From Lachnospiraceae bacterium (GTDB taxonomy: Bacteria > Bacillota > Clostridia > Lachnospirales > Lachnospiraceae), in assembly GCA_015057025.1 (NCBI GenBank), contig SVFD01000006.1, positions 1-64,000 on the forward strand: a stretch of 64,000 nt of DNA. The letters run 5' to 3'. How positions within the stretch are numbered: position 1 is the first letter of the stretch; every line of letters starts with the position of its first letter. The notes beneath the pieces were generated by a model. That model ran no database searches and was not told the origin of the DNA. It was given only the letters and a program-made list of their open reading frames with translations. Positions 61,458 through 64,000 of this stretch are shown here, in pieces. The position numbers were made by a program, and so were the translations under genes.

Positions 61458-61462
61458 ATGAT
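61434..61462 (+). promoter_or_regulatory. promoter of DUF234 ATPase
   Basis: TTGACT, 17 bp, TATGAT; one mismatch in each hexamer. Confidence 0.65.
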
Positions 61463-61487
61463 ATAGATACCAAATGGAGGTGTTTCT

Positions 61488-62885
61488 ATGTTTATAGGCA
61501 GAGACAAAGAGTTAAACACATTAGATAAATTATATCAATCAGATAAGTTCGAGTTTGTAGTAATATACGGACGCCGTCGTGTAGGAAAGACTGCGCTTAT
61601 TAATCATTTTATTGGTGATAAAAAGTCTATTTACTTTATGGGTGTAGAGAGTAACGAGAAGCAGAATCTTGAAAATCTTAGTAAAAGTATTATTGAATTT
61701 AGTAGTGGTATTCAAGCTGAAACATCTTTTGTATCTTTTCAGGCTGCTTTGGAATATGTATTTCAGTTGGCGGAAAAGGAACGGATTATTCTTACCATTG
61801 ATGAGTATCCCTATGTGGCGCGTTCATCTAAGAGTCTGGCTTCTACATTGCAGTTACTGATTGATAAATATAAAGATACATCCAAATTGATTCTCATATT
61901 ATGCGGTTCTTCCATGTCTTATATGGAGGACCATGTACTTGCTTATAAATCTCCTCTTTACGGAAGAAGAACGGCACAGATGAAGATTTTGCCTTTCGAT
62001 TTCGAGGAGAGTTGCCGCTATTTTAATACCCTGCCGGATGAAGAAAAAGCATTGATATATGGTATTGTAGGTGGTACTCCCCAATATCTTTTACAAATGA
62101 GTGATCAGTTAAGTGTGGAAGAAAATATCAGAAACACATATTTGAATCCTATGTCTTTTCTTTATGAGGAGCCTGTTAATCTTTTAAAACAAGAGGTTCG
62201 TGAACCGGGAATTTATAATGCTATTATTACCGCGATTGCAACCGGACATACGCGCATGTCGGAGATCTCTTCCAAGGTAGGTGAGGATACTAATGTATGT
62301 GCCAATTATATTAAGAATTTGATAAATCTGGGCATTGTAAAAAAACAGACACCGTACGGAGAAAAGGAATCCAGAAAGTCTATTTATTCTATTGAAGATA
62401 ATATGTTTTATTTCTGGTATCGTTTTGTGCTGGATAACAGTTCTGTGATTGCCCGAGGTGCTACTGACATAGTATACAAGCGTATTGAGCCTCAATTATC
62501 AGACTATATGGGAAGCGTGTTTGAAGAGATTTGTATTCAGTATCTGTGGAAACAACTTCTTGAAGGTAATGCGCCGATTGAATTTAGTTCGCTTGGCCGC
62601 TGGTGGGGAAATGATCCGATACAGAAATGTCAGGCGGAAATAGACATTATGGGTGAACAAGATAGTGAATCAGCGTTGTTCGCGGAGTGTAAGTGGAGAA
62701 ATGAAAAAGTAGATTTAGACATTCTTGAAACTTTAATTGAACGCAGTGAATTGTTCCACTATAAAAAAGTTCATTATTACTTGTTTTCTAAAACCGGTTT
62801 TACAAAAGGTTGTACGGAAAAGGCTGGGAATATGGGTAATGTAACATTGGTTTGTTATGCGGATATTGTGGGAGCGATGAAGTAG
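61488..62885 (+). CDS. AAA ATPase with DUF234/PD-(D/E)XK C-terminal domain
   Basis: 465 residues. ATPase domain: FIGRDKELNTLDKLY, Walker A YGRRRVGKTALINHF, Walker B ILTIDEYPYVARSS, sensor region LILILCGSSMSYMED; then a winged-helix part (MSEISSKVGEDTNVCANYIKNLINLGIV) and a C-terminal DUF234 nuclease-like domain with E-x-K in FAECKWRNEKVD and IDIMGEQ (D-x-E/K nuclease core). Function unknown; the family has been tied to defence and mobile elements in some genomes. It stands alone with its own promoter and operator-like repeat. Confidence 0.85.
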   Translation: MFIGRDKELNTLDKLYQSDKFEFVVIYGRRRVGKTALINHFIGDKKSIYFMGVESNEKQNLENLSKSIIEFSSGIQAETSFVSFQAALEYVFQLAEKERIILTIDEYPYVARSSKSLASTLQLLIDKYKDTSKLILILCGSSMSYMEDHVLAYKSPLYGRRTAQMKILPFDFEESCRYFNTLPDEEKALIYGIVGGTPQYLLQMSDQLSVEENIRNTYLNPMSFLYEEPVNLLKQEVREPGIYNAIITAIATGHTRMSEISSKVGEDTNVCANYIKNLINLGIVKKQTPYGEKESRKSIYSIEDNMFYFWYRFVLDNSSVIARGATDIVYKRIEPQLSDYMGSVFEEICIQYLWKQLLEGNAPIEFSSLGRWWGNDPIQKCQAEIDIMGEQDSESALFAECKWRNEKVDLDILETLIERSELFHYKKVHYYLFSKTGFTKGCTEKAGNMGNVTLVCYADIVGAMK

Positions 62886-63206
62886 AGCAAATTGACAATT
62901 GTTGAATTTGAATTATGAATTGAGAGGAAATAAGAAGTGAAGATGGACATTGAAATGGCTTTAGCGTACAAAGCGGGAATGACAAAAATAAATTAGATAA
63001 ATGGCTGGATAAAATATCATTATAAATTGAAACCGGGGATTTTGATATGCTATACTATAAAAGTACATCAAATTTTCCGAGATTTGCCACGAAAAGGAGT
63101 AGAGAATGGATAAATCGTTAACCGGGAATGAATCAGGTATAGGTATTACTCAGTGCAAAGATGGACTGTAGCAAGCAAACATCCCATGGCTAAGGAAGGA
63201 GCATAT
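62886..63206. other. gene-free region holding the promoter of the next gene
   Basis: No credible gene in these 321 bp: only two tiny open frames (about 20 codons). A promoter TTGAAA-18-TATACT lies at 63027-63056, giving a leader of about 145 bases before 63207 in which I see no clear riboswitch or terminator. Confidence 0.5.
63027..63056 (+). promoter_or_regulatory. promoter of isochorismatase-family gene
   Basis: TTGAAA, 18 bp, TATACT; long leader follows. Confidence 0.45.
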
Positions 63207-63737
63207 ATGAAAATATTAGTTGTAGTTGACATGCAGAACGATTTTATCGATATGGCATTAGGAACTAAGGAAGCAGTTGCCATTGTTCCTAACGTAGTAA
63301 AAAAGATTACCGATGGTGACTGGGATAAAATATATGTAACCTACGATACCCACGGAGAAGGCTATATGGAAACTTCTGAAGGTAAAAATCTTCCCGTGCC
63401 TCATTGTATTAAAGGAAGCAAGGGTTGGGAGTTAAACGTTGAAGTGGAGAGTGCGTTACAGGCAGTCAATTGTCCTGTTGTAAAAGTTGAAAAGCCTACT
63501 TTTGGTTCCGTGCGTCTGGCTGAACTTGTAGGAGAGGATGTAGCAAAGGAAAAGTGCAGTGTGGAACTGATAGGTCTTTGTACGGATATCTGTGTGGTAT
63601 CCAATGCACTGCTTCTGAAAGCAAATTATCCGGAATTGCCCATTGCTTTGGACTCTGCCTGTGTGGCAGCAGTTACTCCGGAAACCAACGAGGCGGCATT
63701 GGCCACCATGAAGATGTGCCAGATTCAAATTTTGTAA
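63207..63737 (+). CDS. isochorismatase/nicotinamidase family cysteine hydrolase
   Basis: 176 residues. Catalytic triad positions: D in VVDMQNDFID (residue 9), a Lys in the V-E-K-P-T-F-G segment and Cys in LIGLCTDICVVSNAL. Metal-site His appear in TYDTHGEGY and PVPHCIKGS. Best match is nicotinamidase (NAD salvage) or a related amidase; the metal motif D-T-H is as in PncA. ATG 63207 follows AAGGAG. Confidence 0.85.
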   Translation: MKILVVVDMQNDFIDMALGTKEAVAIVPNVVKKITDGDWDKIYVTYDTHGEGYMETSEGKNLPVPHCIKGSKGWELNVEVESALQAVNCPVVKVEKPTFGSVRLAELVGEDVAKEKCSVELIGLCTDICVVSNALLLKANYPELPIALDSACVAAVTPETNEAALATMKMCQIQIL

Positions 63738-63807
63738 GCGATTGCATTTATAAAATAAGAATGCTGATTATAAAACCATAGACAGAGATAAAAGACGGAG
63801 AATTAAT

Positions 63808-63984
63808 ATGCAGGTAAATTGTGAAGAATGTGCTCATTTTTATTATGATGAAGACTATGAAGAATATATGTGCGCGGCAGATATGGATGAAGATGACTAT
63901 GCGCGCCTTATGAATAATCCGCGCAGTACGTGTCCTTTTTATCAGAATGGTGATGAGTACAGGGTTGTGCGTAAACAGATGTAG
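63808..63984 (+). CDS. DUF6472-like small Cys/Asp-rich protein
   Basis: 58 residues: CEECAHFYYDEDYEEYMC, then AADMDEDDYARLM, CPFYQNGDEYRVVRKQM. Two C-x2-C/C ends with acidic centre, the DUF6472 pattern known in Lachnospiraceae. Possible Zn or Fe site. GACGGAG precedes the ATG. It is 70 bp after the previous gene and close to the right edge of the window. Confidence 0.7.
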   Translation: MQVNCEECAHFYYDEDYEEYMCAADMDEDDYARLMNNPRSTCPFYQNGDEYRVVRKQM

Positions 63985-64000
63985 AATGGAATGTGCCGGG

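Noticed and set aside
63105-63170. 21-codon frame in the leader before 63207
   Set aside because: Has GGAG ahead, but no repeated regulatory codons; not enough for a leader peptide claim.
1-64000. tRNA, rRNA, CRISPR, transposase, integrase or phage genes
   Set aside because: Looked for and not seen. Claims of an island are limited to the left-edge toxin locus, where only composition supports it.

Overview
The window looks like chromosomal DNA of a low-GC, anaerobic Gram-positive bacterium, most probably a gut or rumen Lachnospiraceae (Clostridia). Pointers are the strong AGGAGG-type ribosome sites, FprA-type flavoprotein, a desulforedoxin-type protein, a glycyl-radical spare part, FeoAB with a Cys-rich partner, HD-GYP proteins, secreted and cytoplasmic GH5 enzymes and a glucuronide operon. 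No tRNA, rRNA, CRISPR array, transposase or phage gene was seen. Gene coverage is dense; only one gene-free gap exceeds 300 bp (62886-63206).

Layout. 1-2700: the end of a polymorphic-toxin locus (AHH nuclease tip, Imm11-type immunity protein, a coding remnant, a ComEC-like metallo-beta-lactamase protein). 2.9-9 kb: two signalling units (response regulator/histidine kinase/anchored protein; lone receiver plus 7TM hybrid kinase with receiver and Hpt). 9-14 kb: DegV, PlsY, an MFS carrier and a secreted GH5_2 lipoprotein with a cellulose-binding-like module. 13.9-17.1 kb: divergent DtxR-type iron repressor and feoA-feoB-small Cys-rich membrane protein. 17.3-22.8 kb: HD-GYP protein, then a six-gene MoxR-DUF58-VWA operon on the minus strand. 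23-28.7 kb: small regulators and membrane proteins, a TetR/hydrolase pair, a decayed ArsR-permease-arsenate reductase cluster, a cupin. 28.8-36.9 kb: glucuronide utilisation (AraC regulator, GPH carrier, GH2 enzyme, UxuA, UxuB). 37-42 kb: small redox proteins, cytoplasmic GH5 with its own AraC regulator, HD hydrolase, dCMP deaminase. 42-48.4 kb: NhaC antiporter, a translationally coupled acyltransferase/GT8/GT8-acyltransferase operon and a membrane HD-GYP protein with an extracytoplasmic CBM2-like domain. 48.5-64 kb: mostly housekeeping (FprA, DinB, rRNA methyltransferases, ArgC, PlsC, lipid kinase, AgcS symporter, radical SAM, permease, DUF234 ATPase, isochorismatase family).

Most notable signals. 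(1) Four copies of the inverted repeat GTTAG-N6-CTAAC, three between the DtxR gene and feoA and one exactly at the expected transcription start of a distant membrane/heavy-metal-domain gene at 23020; the repressor carries the Met and Cys residues that make DtxR iron-selective, so this reads as a small Fe(II) regulon. (2) A GT8-acyltransferase fusion inside a three-gene overlapping operon, suggesting an undescribed acylated glycolipid or glycopolymer pathway. (3) A c-di-GMP-phosphodiesterase-type protein whose outside domain resembles a cellulose-binding module. (4) A near-perfect SOS box inside the dinB promoter. (5) An arsenic/permease cluster caught in decay by internal deletions. All functions are inferred from sequence reading alone; no database search was possible.
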